Of a DNA stretch of 21,396 nucleotides, positions 14,582-21,365 are shown piece after piece; the stretch's first letter is position 1, and every line of letters starts with the position of its first letter. Below the pieces are notes generated by a model that did no database searches, was not told the DNA's origin, and was given only the letters and a program-made list of their open reading frames with translations. Location of the stretch: positions 1-21,396 of the forward strand of contig JBJDYV010000006.1 of assembly GCA_051867655.1 (NCBI GenBank). The letters run 5' to 3'. Position numbers and translations under genes: made by a program. This DNA comes from JAJPXI01 sp051867655 (lineage in GTDB: Bacteria; Bacillota; Clostridia; Oscillospirales; Oscillospiraceae).

Positions 14582-14679
14582 GGTCAAGAGTGATTTATCC
14601 GAAAACTTCAAAAAAACCGGGCCGGTTCCGCCCACTTTATATGATCTTTTGTATTTTGATGTTTTTTTCGCAAAAGATG

Positions 14680-14688
14680 TGATAAAAT
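14680..14688 (+). promoter_or_regulatory. Extended -10 promoter of pgi
   Basis: TGATAAAAT is a good extended -10 about 50 bases before the pgi start codon. The upstream T-tract near 14662-14668 stands where a -35 would be, but it is not consensus. The GGAGG ribosome site follows at 14724-14728. Confidence 0.5.
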
Positions 14689-14737
14689 GCAAGGGAAATA
14701 ATCGCATCATCTTACATTACATAGGAGGTATGCAGTC

Positions 14738-16048
14738 ATGCAGATCAATCTCACCTATGCCGCGGAAGCCCTTTCCCCCGATTTCCTGACGTCCCGGCTG
14801 GACGCCCTGGAGCGGGCGCACCAAATGCTGCGTCTGGGCAACGGCCCCGGCGGAGAGTTTACGGGCTGGGTCAACCTGCCCACCGCATATGATAAAGAGG
14901 AATTTTCCCGCATTCAGGCCGCCGCGCGGCGGATCCGCGCCCAGTCCCAGGTTTTGGTGGTCATCGGGATCGGCGGCTCCTACTTAGGCGCCCGCGCGGT
15001 GATCGAGCTGCTGGGCACCGACCCCGGCGCGCCCGAGATCTGCTTTGCCGGCAACGGCCTTTCCACCGACGCTACGCTGGCCCTGATTCAGAAACTGGAG
15101 GGCCGGGACTTCTCCGTCAACGTCATCTCCAAATCGGGCACCACCACCGAGCCCGCCGTGGCCTTCCGCATCTTCAAGAAGCTGCTGGAGGACAAATACG
15201 GCAAGGAGGGCGCCCGGGAGCGCATCTACGCCACCACGGACAAAGCCCGGGGCGCTTTGAAGTCCATGGCCGACCGGGAAGGGTACGAGACTTTTGTGGT
15301 GCCCGACAAAATCGGCGGGCGCTACTCGGTGCTGACCGCCGTGGGCCTGCTGCCCATCGCCGCCGCGGGCATCGACCTTTCAGCGCTGATGAACGGCGCC
15401 CACGCCGAGATGGATGCCCTTCTGGAGCACCCCGGTGCGGACAACGCCGCCTGGCAGTACGCTGCCGCCCGCCACGCCCTGTACGAAGGGGGTAAGAAGA
15501 TCGAGCTGCTGGCCTGCTACGAGCCGTCGTTCCGCTTCTTCGCCGAGTGGTGGAAGCAGCTCTACGGCGAGAGCGAGGGCAAGGACCACAAGGGCCTGTT
15601 CCCCGCCAGCGTGGAATTTACCGCCGACCTGCACTCCATGGGCCAGTACATCCAGGACGGCGAGCGCCATCTGTTTGAGACCGTGGTCCGCTTTGACAAG
15701 CCCTTGGGCGAGCTGACCATTCCCCACGATCCGGATGACCTGGACGGGCTCAACTTCCTGGCCGGGAAGTCCCTCTCCTTCGTCCTCGACCAGGCCATGG
15801 CGGGTACCCGGCTGGCCCATGTGGACGGCGGCGTGCCCAACCTGCTGCTGACCCTGCCCCGGCGGGACGCCGAAAACGTGGGCCGGATGATCTACTTCTT
15901 CGAATTCGTCTGCGGCCTGTCCGGCTACCTGCTGGGGGTCAACCCCTTCGACCAGCCGGGCGTGGAGGCGTATAAGAAAAACATGTTCGCCCTGTTGGGA
16001 AAACCGGGTTATGAAGCGCGGCGGGAGGAACTGATCAGCAGGCTTTAA
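14738..16048 (+). CDS. pgi: Glucose-6-phosphate isomerase
   Basis: Interconverts glucose-6-phosphate and fructose-6-phosphate at the head of glycolysis. The 436-residue chain is the short form seen in Firmicutes. It has two sugar-isomerase (SIS) domains, with sugar-phosphate contacts in VIGIGGSYLGARA (about 75-87) and ISKSGTTTEPA (130-140), then the first family signature around DKIGGRYSVLTAVG. The catalytic glutamate lies in YGESEGKDHKG (about 276-286), a conserved His in DLHSMGQYIQDG (His299), and the lysine of the second signature in NPFDQPGVEAYK (Lys413). Start ATG 14738 follows ATAGGAGG with suitable spacing. The gene stands alone and has its own promoter; no clear terminator follows before the next promoter at 16075. 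Confidence 0.97.
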   Translation: MQINLTYAAEALSPDFLTSRLDALERAHQMLRLGNGPGGEFTGWVNLPTAYDKEEFSRIQAAARRIRAQSQVLVVIGIGGSYLGARAVIELLGTDPGAPEICFAGNGLSTDATLALIQKLEGRDFSVNVISKSGTTTEPAVAFRIFKKLLEDKYGKEGARERIYATTDKARGALKSMADREGYETFVVPDKIGGRYSVLTAVGLLPIAAAGIDLSALMNGAHAEMDALLEHPGADNAAWQYAAARHALYEGGKKIELLACYEPSFRFFAEWWKQLYGESEGKDHKGLFPASVEFTADLHSMGQYIQDGERHLFETVVRFDKPLGELTIPHDPDDLDGLNFLAGKSLSFVLDQAMAGTRLAHVDGGVPNLLLTLPRRDAENVGRMIYFFEFVCGLSGYLLGVNPFDQPGVEAYKKNMFALLGKPGYEARREELISRL

Positions 16049-16074
16049 ACTTTCCGTTAATTTTCTAAAATCTG

Positions 16075-16103
16075 TTGAAATTAACCCCAAAAAATGATAC
16101 GAT
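16075..16103 (+). promoter_or_regulatory. Promoter of the small P-loop gene
   Basis: TTGAAA (16075-16080), an exact 17-base spacer, then TACGAT (16098-16103). This is a good housekeeping sigma-factor promoter placed 50 bases before the start codon, in the gap after pgi. Confidence 0.7.
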
Positions 16104-16152
16104 ACTGACAGAGGCTGAGAAATGCCTGGCACACAATGAAGGAGTGATTCAT

Positions 16153-16563
16153 ATGGTTAAAGTTATCATGGGTCTGAAGGGCTCCGGCAAAACCAAGCAG
16201 ATGATCGACCTGATCAATACCGCCGCCGGCACCGAGCACGGCAATGTCGTGGCCATCGAGCGCAGCCCCAAGCTCACTTTTGATATTCATTATAAGATCC
16301 GTCTGGTTGATTCTGAGAGCTATGGCATCACCAGCTATGAGGGTATGAAGGGCTTCATCAGCGGCCTGTACGCCGGCAATTACGATATTACCCACATCTT
16401 TATCGACAGCCTGTGCAAGATCATCCCCGGCGAGTGCGACCATCAGACCGAGGTCTTCCTGGACTGGCTGGAGAGCTTCTCCGAGAAGAACGGCATTAAG
16501 TTCACCGTGACCATCACCGCCGACGAGACCCTGGCTACCGAGGGGATCCGCAAGTACTTCTAA
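16153..16563 (+). CDS. Small P-loop protein of unknown function
   Basis: A 136-residue protein with a clear Walker A motif, GLKGSGKT (residues 7-14), at the end of the first strand, and a Walker B-like hydrophobic strand ending in Asp (ITHIFIDS, about 83-90). It therefore probably binds a nucleotide. It is too short for a normal AAA+ or kinase domain, and no sensor, lid or helper domain is visible. Similar short proteins in Clostridia are sometimes labelled PilT or twitching-motility-like, as I recall, but nothing here supports motility. The start is ATG 16153 (MVKVIMGLKGSG), after AAGGAG; an in-frame upstream TTG at 16075 is really the -35 of its promoter. It is a single-gene unit with its own promoter and a strong hairpin after it. 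Confidence 0.82.
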   Translation: MVKVIMGLKGSGKTKQMIDLINTAAGTEHGNVVAIERSPKLTFDIHYKIRLVDSESYGITSYEGMKGFISGLYAGNYDITHIFIDSLCKIIPGECDHQTEVFLDWLESFSEKNGIKFTVTITADETLATEGIRKYF

Positions 16564-16577
16564 ATCTACGTAATGAT

Positions 16578-16612
16578 ACAGGCCCTGCCGTTCGGCAGGG
16601 CCTGTCATTTAG
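16578..16612 (+). terminator. Hairpin terminator after the P-loop gene
   Basis: A perfect 12-bp stem (16578-16589 with 16594-16605, loop GTTC). The following T-rich segment is interrupted (CATTTAGATTT), so termination may be partial and some read-through into the next gene is possible. Confidence 0.7.
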
Positions 16613-16649
16613 ATTTGTGCCGCATGCAGCGGCAGAACGGGGGATTATT

Positions 16650-17300
16650 ATGGATAAATCCGCATTTTACGACCTGACCTACGGCATGTTCATTCTGGGC
16701 ACCCTTCACGACGGAAAGCCCACCGGCTGCACAGTGAACACCGTGCTCCAGGTGGCCAACGAGCCCGCCACGCTGGCCGTCAGCGTCAACCACCAGAATC
16801 TGACCAACGAGTGCCTGAAGAAAACCGGCCGGGTCACGGTCTCCGTCATGGACCAGGACACACCCATGGACGTCATCGGCACCTTCGGTTTCCAATCCGG
16901 CCGGGATACCGACAAGTTTGCCCAGGCGGCTTACACCGCCGCCCCCTCCGGCCTGCCCCGGCTGACCGACCATGTCTTCGCCTGGTTTGACTGCAAGGTC
17001 AAGACCTCCATCGAGCTGTCCACCCATACCCTGTTTATTCTGGAAGTCGAGGACGCCGGCCGCGCCGCCGACCCCGGCACTCCCATGACCTACGCCTACT
17101 ATCACCAGGTCAAGAAGGGCACCGCGCCCAAAACCGCCCCCCATTTCGTCGAGGAAGCGGCCCCTGCGGCCGGGGACAGGTACATCTGCTCCATCTGCAA
17201 GTACGAATACGACGGCAGCCAAGGTCCCTTTGAGAACCTGCCCGATGACTGGAAATGCCCCATCTGCGGGATGCCCAAGACCATGTTCGAGAAGGCATAA
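16650..17300 (+). CDS. Flavin reductase-rubredoxin fusion (Hrb-like)
   Basis: A 216-residue redox protein. Residues 1 to about 160 form an FMN-binding split-barrel flavin reductase domain (GCTVNTVLQVANEPATLAVS is typical). Residues 178-216 form a rubredoxin domain binding one iron through Cys180, Cys183, Cys203 and Cys206. The loop between the two CxxC pairs is 19 residues, about ten fewer than in free rubredoxins. The order matches the high-molecular-weight rubredoxin Hrb of Moorella, which passes electrons from NADH to the diiron flavoprotein FprA for removal of oxygen or nitric oxide. No FprA gene is in this window, so the partner is inferred. Start ATG 16650 follows GGGGG; an upstream frame from 16617 starts inside the preceding terminator region. 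Confidence 0.9.
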   Translation: MDKSAFYDLTYGMFILGTLHDGKPTGCTVNTVLQVANEPATLAVSVNHQNLTNECLKKTGRVTVSVMDQDTPMDVIGTFGFQSGRDTDKFAQAAYTAAPSGLPRLTDHVFAWFDCKVKTSIELSTHTLFILEVEDAGRAADPGTPMTYAYYHQVKKGTAPKTAPHFVEEAAPAAGDRYICSICKYEYDGSQGPFENLPDDWKCPICGMPKTMFEKA

Positions 17301-17368
17301 CGCCTTCCCAAGCAAGCCAGCCCCGGCAATTTGATGACCGTTCCGCGGCGGACGTGGAATATTATTAC

Positions 17369-17437
17369 ATCCTCTGAACAAGATAATGGGGTGCGGTACC
17401 CATTCAGGGTCCCGCACCCCATTATCTTGCGGAGGAT
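17369..17437 (+). promoter_or_regulatory. Long leader hairpin that hides the ribosome site of the DUF4430 gene
   Basis: Perfect 18-bp arms (17379-17396 and 17412-17429) with a 4-bp ACCC/GGGT tip. Outside a small internal loop (17375-17378 against 17430-17431), ATCCTC (17369-17374) pairs exactly with GAGGAT (17432-17437), which contains most of the GGAGG ribosome site (17431-17435). In RNA the site would be closed. No T-run follows the arms closely enough for a standard terminator. I see no match to a known riboswitch. Confidence 0.7.
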
Positions 17438-17441
17438 TTTT

Positions 17442-17834
17442 ATGAAGCAAAAAAGAATGATCCTTGCCGCAGCCGCCCTGGCCGCCGCGGCCGTTCTGCT
17501 GCTGGTTCTGTATTTCATGACCCGCCCGGCCACCCAGGAGGGCTCCAAATCCTTTGCGGTACAGGTGGTCCACGCAGACGGCACGTCCAGGGAGTTCCAT
17601 TATACCTCCGATGAGGAATATGTAGGGAGCGTTCTGATCGAGGCGGGCCTCATCGACGGCAAAGAGGGCGCATGGGGCATGTATATCGAAACCGTGGACG
17701 GCGAACGGGCCGTCTACGAGACTGACGGCGCGTACTGGGCCCTCTACGTGGGCGAAGAATACGCCGCGCAGAGCATCGAGCTGACTCCCCTTGAGGACGG
17801 CGGCACCTATTCGCTGGTGTACACCCTTGGCTGA
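17442..17834 (+). CDS. DUF4430-type membrane-anchored protein
   Basis: A 130-residue protein with an N-terminal membrane anchor or signal (about residues 5-26, alanine- and leucine-rich after KQKR). An extracellular domain follows with the pattern of DUF4430: strand FAVQVVHADG, GSVLIEAGLI, WGMYIETVDG, WALYVGEEYA and EDGGTYSLVYTLG. This domain resembles the C-terminal domain of transcobalamin-type binding proteins and is often paired with transporters. It probably captures or presents a ligand outside the cell. The start ATG 17442 lies 6 bases after GGAGG. The stop overlaps the start of the ECF S component, so the two very likely act together. The ligand is unknown. Confidence 0.8.
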   Translation: MKQKRMILAAAALAAAAVLLLVLYFMTRPATQEGSKSFAVQVVHADGTSREFHYTSDEEYVGSVLIEAGLIDGKEGAWGMYIETVDGERAVYETDGAYWALYVGEEYAAQSIELTPLEDGGTYSLVYTLG

Positions 17835-18336
17835 TCTGAAGCTGACCGTACGGGAGCTTACCCGGTTCGCCCTGCTGGGCGCCCTGACCTTCGGGGTCAA
17901 GTTCGCCATGAGCGGCCTGCCCAATATCGAGCCGGTGTCCCTGATGGTCATGCTGTTCGCGGTGGTGTTCGGGAAAAAAGCCCTGTACCCCATCTACCTG
18001 TATGTACTGCTGGAGATCCTGGTCTTCGGCATCCAGCTTTGGAACATCAACTATTTGTATATCTGGGTCTTTCTCGCCGTGGCCGCCTATCTCCTGCGGG
18101 GGATGACCCATCCCCTGAGCTGGGCCCTTCTCTCTGGCGTCTTCGGGCTGCTCTTCGGTCTGCTCTGCACCCCGGTGTATCTCATCTCCGGGGGACCCGC
18201 GTTTGCCCTGAGCTGGTGGCTCTCCGGCATTCCCTATGACATCGCCCACTGCGTGGGCAATTTCGTCATTGCGCTGATCCTGTTCGTTCCCCTGCGCAAG
18301 GTGCTGGAAAAGCTGTACGCAAAGAGAACTTCTTAA
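17827..18336 (+). CDS. ECF transporter S component (substrate unknown)
   Basis: A very hydrophobic protein of about 169 residues with five or six membrane helices, typical in size and layout of the substrate-binding subunit of energy-coupling-factor vitamin transporters. Recognisable segments are LTRFALLGALTFGVKFAM near the N-terminus (alanine/glycine-rich, used to dock on EcfT) and LPNIEPVSLMVMLFAVVFGKKA. The ATPases EcfA/A' and EcfT are not here, so it probably shares a module encoded elsewhere. The start is uncertain. A TTG at 17827, overlapping the end of the DUF4430 gene by 8 bases, fits the protein best but lacks a clear ribosome site, so coupling to the upstream gene is likely. The substrate cannot be read from sequence. 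Confidence 0.78.
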   Translation: MADLKLTVRELTRFALLGALTFGVKFAMSGLPNIEPVSLMVMLFAVVFGKKALYPIYLYVLLEILVFGIQLWNINYLYIWVFLAVAAYLLRGMTHPLSWALLSGVFGLLFGLLCTPVYLISGGPAFALSWWLSGIPYDIAHCVGNFVIALILFVPLRKVLEKLYAKRTS

Positions 18337-18372
18337 AAAATCTGCCGCGGAAAAATCCGCGGCAGATTTTTT
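18335..18372. terminator. Bidirectional terminator between convergent genes
   Basis: A perfect 17-bp stem (18335-18351 with 18356-18372, loop AAAA) with runs of six A and six T at its ends. It terminates the DUF4430/ECF S unit on the plus strand and the DUF815 gene on the minus strand. Both stop codons lie within its edges, so the two genes share one terminator with no spare sequence. Confidence 0.95.
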
Positions 18373-19570
18373 ACACCTTCAAGCTGGCAATAAATTGCCG
18401 CGCCGTCCGGGGGGTCCGGCCGGGATGGCGCGCCTCCCACGCGATCGCCCCGGCATGGAGCTTTTCTTTCTCCATGCTGATCCCCTCCAGAGCGGCCAGA
18501 CCGTCCACCAGGGCCAGGAACTCCGGCTTGTTCAGGGGCAGATAGGCCACCCGCAGGCCGAAGCGGTCGGCCAGGGCGGTCTTTTCCTGGATGGTCTCGG
18601 AGATATCCACCTCATCCCCCGCCCGGTCGGAGAAGGTCTGCCGCACCAGATTGCGGCGGTTGGAGGTGGCGTAGATGGCCACATTGGCAGGCCGGGGCTC
18701 CAGTCCACCCTCCAGGATGGTCTTCAGAACCGAATAAGTGCGGTCGTCCTGGTCGAAGGCCAGGTCGTCGATAAACAGAATAAACTTCTGCCGCCGGTCC
18801 CGGAGCTGACGGATCAGGGCGGGCATATCGGTCAGGCCCTCCTTCTGCAGCTCGATGATGCGCAGGTCGTCAAAGCCCTCCACTGCCAGCAGGGACTTCA
18901 CCGTGGCCGACTTTCCGGTGCCGCTGTCGCCGTAGAGCAGCACGTTGTTGACCCGGTGCCCCTCCAGCATGGCGCGGGTGTTGGCCACGACCGCGCTGCG
19001 CTGCAGGTCGTAGCCCAGCAGCTCCCGCCTGTCGGGGGTGTCCGGCTCGGGGATGGGGGTCAGCTCTCCCCGCTCCCAGAAGAACGCCCGGTACCGGGCG
19101 AACATCCCCGCCCCGTGGGTGCGGTAGAAGGCGGTCAGGCTCTCAAAATCAAAGGGCGCGCCCGCCTTCCACCGGGGCAGATTGGACAGCATGGACTGAT
19201 ACTCATCGCCCAACAGGGCTTTGATGGCGCCGATCAGCTTGTCACAGTCCAGCCCGGCCAACAGGGTAAAGGTCTCCACATCCCGGCGGGCGGCGTTTTC
19301 CAGCGCGGGGTCGGAGCCGGAGCGCTCGGCCAGCAGGGGATAGGGGGACTCGTCATAGCGCAGCTGCTCGTCCAGCCAGTCGCCCAGTCCGGCACAGCCG
19401 GCCTGGCGCAGCTGGTAGAATACCTCGATGTAAGCGGCGATGGCGTCTTCGCCCCGCCCGGCGGTGACAGCGTCCAGCAGGGCGGCGACCTGCTTCATCA
19501 GGTCCTTCCGGCAGATGCTTCGGTAAGCGCAGACGCCCTTGAGGGCAACGCGCAGGGCAGATAATTTCAT
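18371..19570 (-). CDS. DUF815-family AAA+ ATPase
   Basis: A 399-residue protein whose C-terminal half is an AAA+ ATPase: Walker A GDSGTGKS (214-221), Walker B FILFIDDL (263-270) and a sensor-1 Asn in IYATSNRRNL. The N-terminal 200 residues are helical, with no motif I know. The family (PF05673) is widespread but has no settled role. Its ATPase resembles the DnaA/DnaC and Lon-like groups, which suggests remodelling of a protein or nucleic-acid partner. Start ATG 19570 (MKLSALRVALKG) follows AAGGAG. It begins 5 bases after the stop of the TtcA-like gene, so the two are co-transcribed and possibly functionally linked. A longer frame to 19786 overlaps that gene and is not used. Confidence 0.9.
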   Translation of the reverse strand: MKLSALRVALKGVCAYRSICRKDLMKQVAALLDAVTAGRGEDAIAAYIEVFYQLRQAGCAGLGDWLDEQLRYDESPYPLLAERSGSDPALENAARRDVETFTLLAGLDCDKLIGAIKALLGDEYQSMLSNLPRWKAGAPFDFESLTAFYRTHGAGMFARYRAFFWERGELTPIPEPDTPDRRELLGYDLQRSAVVANTRAMLEGHRVNNVLLYGDSGTGKSATVKSLLAVEGFDDLRIIELQKEGLTDMPALIRQLRDRRQKFILFIDDLAFDQDDRTYSVLKTILEGGLEPRPANVAIYATSNRRNLVRQTFSDRAGDEVDISETIQEKTALADRFGLRVAYLPLNKPEFLALVDGLAALEGISMEKEKLHAGAIAWEARHPGRTPRTARQFIASLKV

Positions 19571-19575
19571 GTCCG

Positions 19576-20298
19576 TCACTCCTTGTTGATCACGCCCCAT
19601 TCGGGCAGGGGCAGGCGCTGCATGGCGCCGAAGGTATAGTCTTTCAGGCGGGGGTACCGCTTGCTCAGATCGGCGATCAGGTCCTTGATCTCCTGGCGCT
19701 TGGTGGCGCCGTTGGCGGGGCAGGGGTTGTGAACCACCGGCAGGTTCTCCCGCTGGGCCACGCTGCGGATGTGGCCCTCGCCGCAATAGAGCAGGGGCCG
19801 GATCTGGGTAATGTCGGTGCGGTCCAGATAGGTCACCGGCTGGAAACAGGACAGCCGCCCCTCATAGAACAGACACATATAAAAGGTCTCCACCGCGTCG
19901 TCAAAATGGTGCCCCAGGGCAATCTTTTTGATTCCTTTCTCCTGCAGCACCCCGTGGAGAGCACCCCGGCGCATTTTGGCACACATAGAGCAGGGGTTTT
20001 TCTCTTTCCGGACATGAAATACAATGTTGTTGATCTCGGTAGGCACCAGGGTGTACGGGATGTCCCGGGCGGCGCACCAGTCTGCTACCGGGGTAAAGTC
20101 CATCCCCGGGATGCCCAGGTCCAGGGTAATGGCCTCCACTGTGAAGGGCTTGGGATAGAACTCGCGCAGGCGGGCCAGCGCAGCCAACAGGGTCAGGGAA
20201 TCCTTTCCGCCGGAGACGCCCACCGCCACGCGGTCGCCCGCCTGGATCATGTCGTAATCCTCGATGCAGCGGCGGGCATAACTGAGTATTTGATTCAT
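19576..20298 (-). CDS. ttcA: TtcA-like tRNA 2-thiocytidine/thiolation enzyme
   Basis: A 240-residue PP-loop ATPase of the TtcA/TtuA group. These enzymes activate a tRNA base with ATP and replace oxygen with sulfur, using a 4Fe-4S cluster. The PP-loop SGGKDS is at residues 29-34. Cys103 and Cys106 (PCSMC) and a third Cys in HNPCPANG would hold the cluster. The GHHFDDAVET motif is also typical. TtcA proper makes 2-thiocytidine at tRNA position 32; related enzymes act on other bases, so the exact target is not certain. Start ATG 20298 (MNQILSYARRC) follows GAGGTG; an in-frame TTG at 20316 is less likely. It diverges from rplM and is followed closely by the DUF815 ATPase gene. Confidence 0.87.
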   Translation of the reverse strand: MNQILSYARRCIEDYDMIQAGDRVAVGVSGGKDSLTLLAALARLREFYPKPFTVEAITLDLGIPGMDFTPVADWCAARDIPYTLVPTEINNIVFHVRKEKNPCSMCAKMRRGALHGVLQEKGIKKIALGHHFDDAVETFYMCLFYEGRLSCFQPVTYLDRTDITQIRPLLYCGEGHIRSVAQRENLPVVHNPCPANGATKRQEIKDLIADLSKRYPRLKDYTFGAMQRLPLPEWGVINKE

Positions 20299-20408
20299 AT
20301 GCACCTCAAAAAACAAAAATTGAAAATGAGATTTTCAGAGTTTCAGCGAGAAAACAAAAGAAAATCAAAGATTTCGATGCCACAAATTAAAAAAATCAAA
20401 AAAATCGG
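20299..20408. other. A/T-rich divergent intergenic region between ttcA and rplM
   Basis: About 110 bases, strongly A-rich on the plus strand (many AAAA runs), in sharp contrast with the GC-rich genes. The stretch next to the rplM -35 could act as an UP element. A promoter for the ttcA-like gene must lie here on the minus strand, but several T-rich candidates are equally good and none is convincing. No reading frame or RNA gene is seen. Confidence 0.5.
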
Positions 20409-20437
20409 TTGACACTTGATTTCCCAAGCATTATAAT
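20409..20437 (+). promoter_or_regulatory. Consensus promoter of rplM-rpsI
   Basis: TTGACA (20409-20414), a 17-base spacer, and TATAAT (20432-20437): both hexamers are perfect. The start of transcription would be near 20444, so the leader is about 70 bases. This strength is expected for ribosomal protein genes. Confidence 0.93.
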
Positions 20438-20440
20438 ACA

Positions 20441-20510
20441 TTTCGCTCGCCTTTGTAAAGGTGGGTTATCTTCGTGTGTAAAAACAAATTCACATAGAAA
20501 GCGAGAGAAA
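20441..20510 (+). promoter_or_regulatory. L13-type ribosomal protein leader
   Basis: The rplM leader folds into an outer stem of TTTCGCTCGC with GCGAGAGAAA (20441-20450 and 20501-20510, one mismatch). It encloses a CCTTT/AAAGG hairpin (20450-20461) and a TGTG/CACA stem (about 20475-20494). The GGTGGGTTATCTTCGTG stretch fits my memory of the L13 leader of Firmicutes. The purine-rich ribosome site (GAGAG) lies in the outer stem. By analogy free L13 would bind the leader and lower translation of its own operon. Confidence 0.75.
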
Positions 20511-20514
20511 CACC

Positions 20515-20946
20515 ATGTCCACTTTTATGGCAAACAAGGGCAACATCGTGCGCAAGTGGTATATCCTCGATGCCGCCGGTAAGCCCCTGGGCAAGACCGC
20601 TGCCACCGCCGCCGTTCTGCTGCGCGGCAAGCACAAGCCCGAGTACACCCCCCACGCCGACTGCGGCGACTACGTCATCATCCTCAACGCCGAGAAGGCT
20701 GTCCTGACCGGCAAGAAGCTGGACCAGAAGTACTACCGCACGCACTCCGGCTGGGTAGGCGGTCTGAAGGAAACCCAGTACCGCACCCTGATGCGCGAGA
20801 AGCCCGAGCTGGCCATGAAGCTGGCTGTGCGCGGCATGCTGCCCCGCAACACCATCACCAAGGACTCTCTGCCCCGGCTGAAGGTCTATCGCGGCGCCGA
20901 GCATGAGCACGCCGCTCAGAAGCCCGAGCCCTGGACCCAGGATTAA
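20515..20946 (+). CDS. rplM: 50S ribosomal protein L13
   Basis: An early-assembling protein of the large ribosomal subunit, 143 residues, the normal length. Family segments visible are KWYILDAAGKPLGKTAA at the N-terminus, GDYVIILNAEKAVLTGKK, YYRTHSGWVGGLKE, and VRGMLPRNTITKDSLPRLKVY near the C-terminus. The start ATG 20515 lies after a weak purine-rich ribosome site (GAGAG) that is part of the leader stem. A second in-frame ATG four codons on is possible but less well placed. It is followed 14 bases later by rpsI, the usual partner. Confidence 0.98.
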   Translation: MSTFMANKGNIVRKWYILDAAGKPLGKTAATAAVLLRGKHKPEYTPHADCGDYVIILNAEKAVLTGKKLDQKYYRTHSGWVGGLKETQYRTLMREKPELAMKLAVRGMLPRNTITKDSLPRLKVYRGAEHEHAAQKPEPWTQD

Positions 20947-20960
20947 GGAGGATTTCGAAC

Positions 20961-21365
20961 ATGTACAAGAGCAAGAAGCCTTATCATTACGGCACCGGCC
21001 GTCGGAAGTCCTCCGTGGCCCGCGTGCATCTGTTCCCCAACGGCACCGGCACCATCACCATCAACGGCCGTGACATCGACGATTACTTCGGCCTGGAGAC
21101 CCTGAAGATGGTCGTCCGTCAGCCCCTGAACACCACCGGCACCCTCGGCAAGGTGGACATCGAGGCCACCGTTGCCGGCGGCGGCGTGTCCGGCCAGGCC
21201 GGCGCTCTGCGCCACGGTGTGGCCCGCGCCCTGCTGGAGATGAACCCCGAGTACCGTCCCGCTCTGAAGGCCGCTGGTTTCCTGACCCGCGATCCTCGTA
21301 TGAAGGAGCGTAAGAAGTACGGCCTGAAAGCAGCCCGTCGCGCTCCCCAGTTCAGCAAGCGTTAA
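20961..21365 (+). CDS. rpsI: 30S ribosomal protein S9
   Basis: A small-subunit ribosomal protein of 134 residues. The family pattern is clear: YHYGTGRRKSSVARVHLFPN at the start, GKVDIEATVAGGGVSGQAGA in the middle, and ARALLEMNPEYRPALKAAGF. The tail RRAPQFSKR has the conserved final Lys-Arg that contacts P-site tRNA. Start ATG 20961 follows AAGGAGG at good spacing. It shares the rplM promoter and leader. The 31 bases after its stop, to the window end, show no terminator. Confidence 0.98.
   Translation: MYKSKKPYHYGTGRRKSSVARVHLFPNGTGTITINGRDIDDYFGLETLKMVVRQPLNTTGTLGKVDIEATVAGGGVSGQAGALRHGVARALLEMNPEYRPALKAAGFLTRDPRMKERKKYGLKAARRAPQFSKR

Larger units (their letters stand above)
14451..14737. 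other. Divergent intergenic region between the hypothetical gene and pgi
   Basis: This 287-base stretch is more A/T-rich than the genes around it. It holds a minus-strand promoter (14554-14581), two 6-1-6 palindromes (14568-14580 and AACCGG-G-CCGGTT at 14615-14627), and an extended -10 for pgi (14680-14688). I see no small reading frame with a ribosome site and no known riboswitch. Confidence 0.6.

Noticed and set aside
17379..17429. Simple intrinsic terminator after the Hrb-like gene
   Set aside because: No T-run directly follows the stem; the downstream bases are the ribosome site of the next gene.
17301..17441. Cobalamin riboswitch before the DUF4430/ECF S genes
   Set aside because: The region is too short and I see no B12-box sequence; only the long simple hairpin is present.
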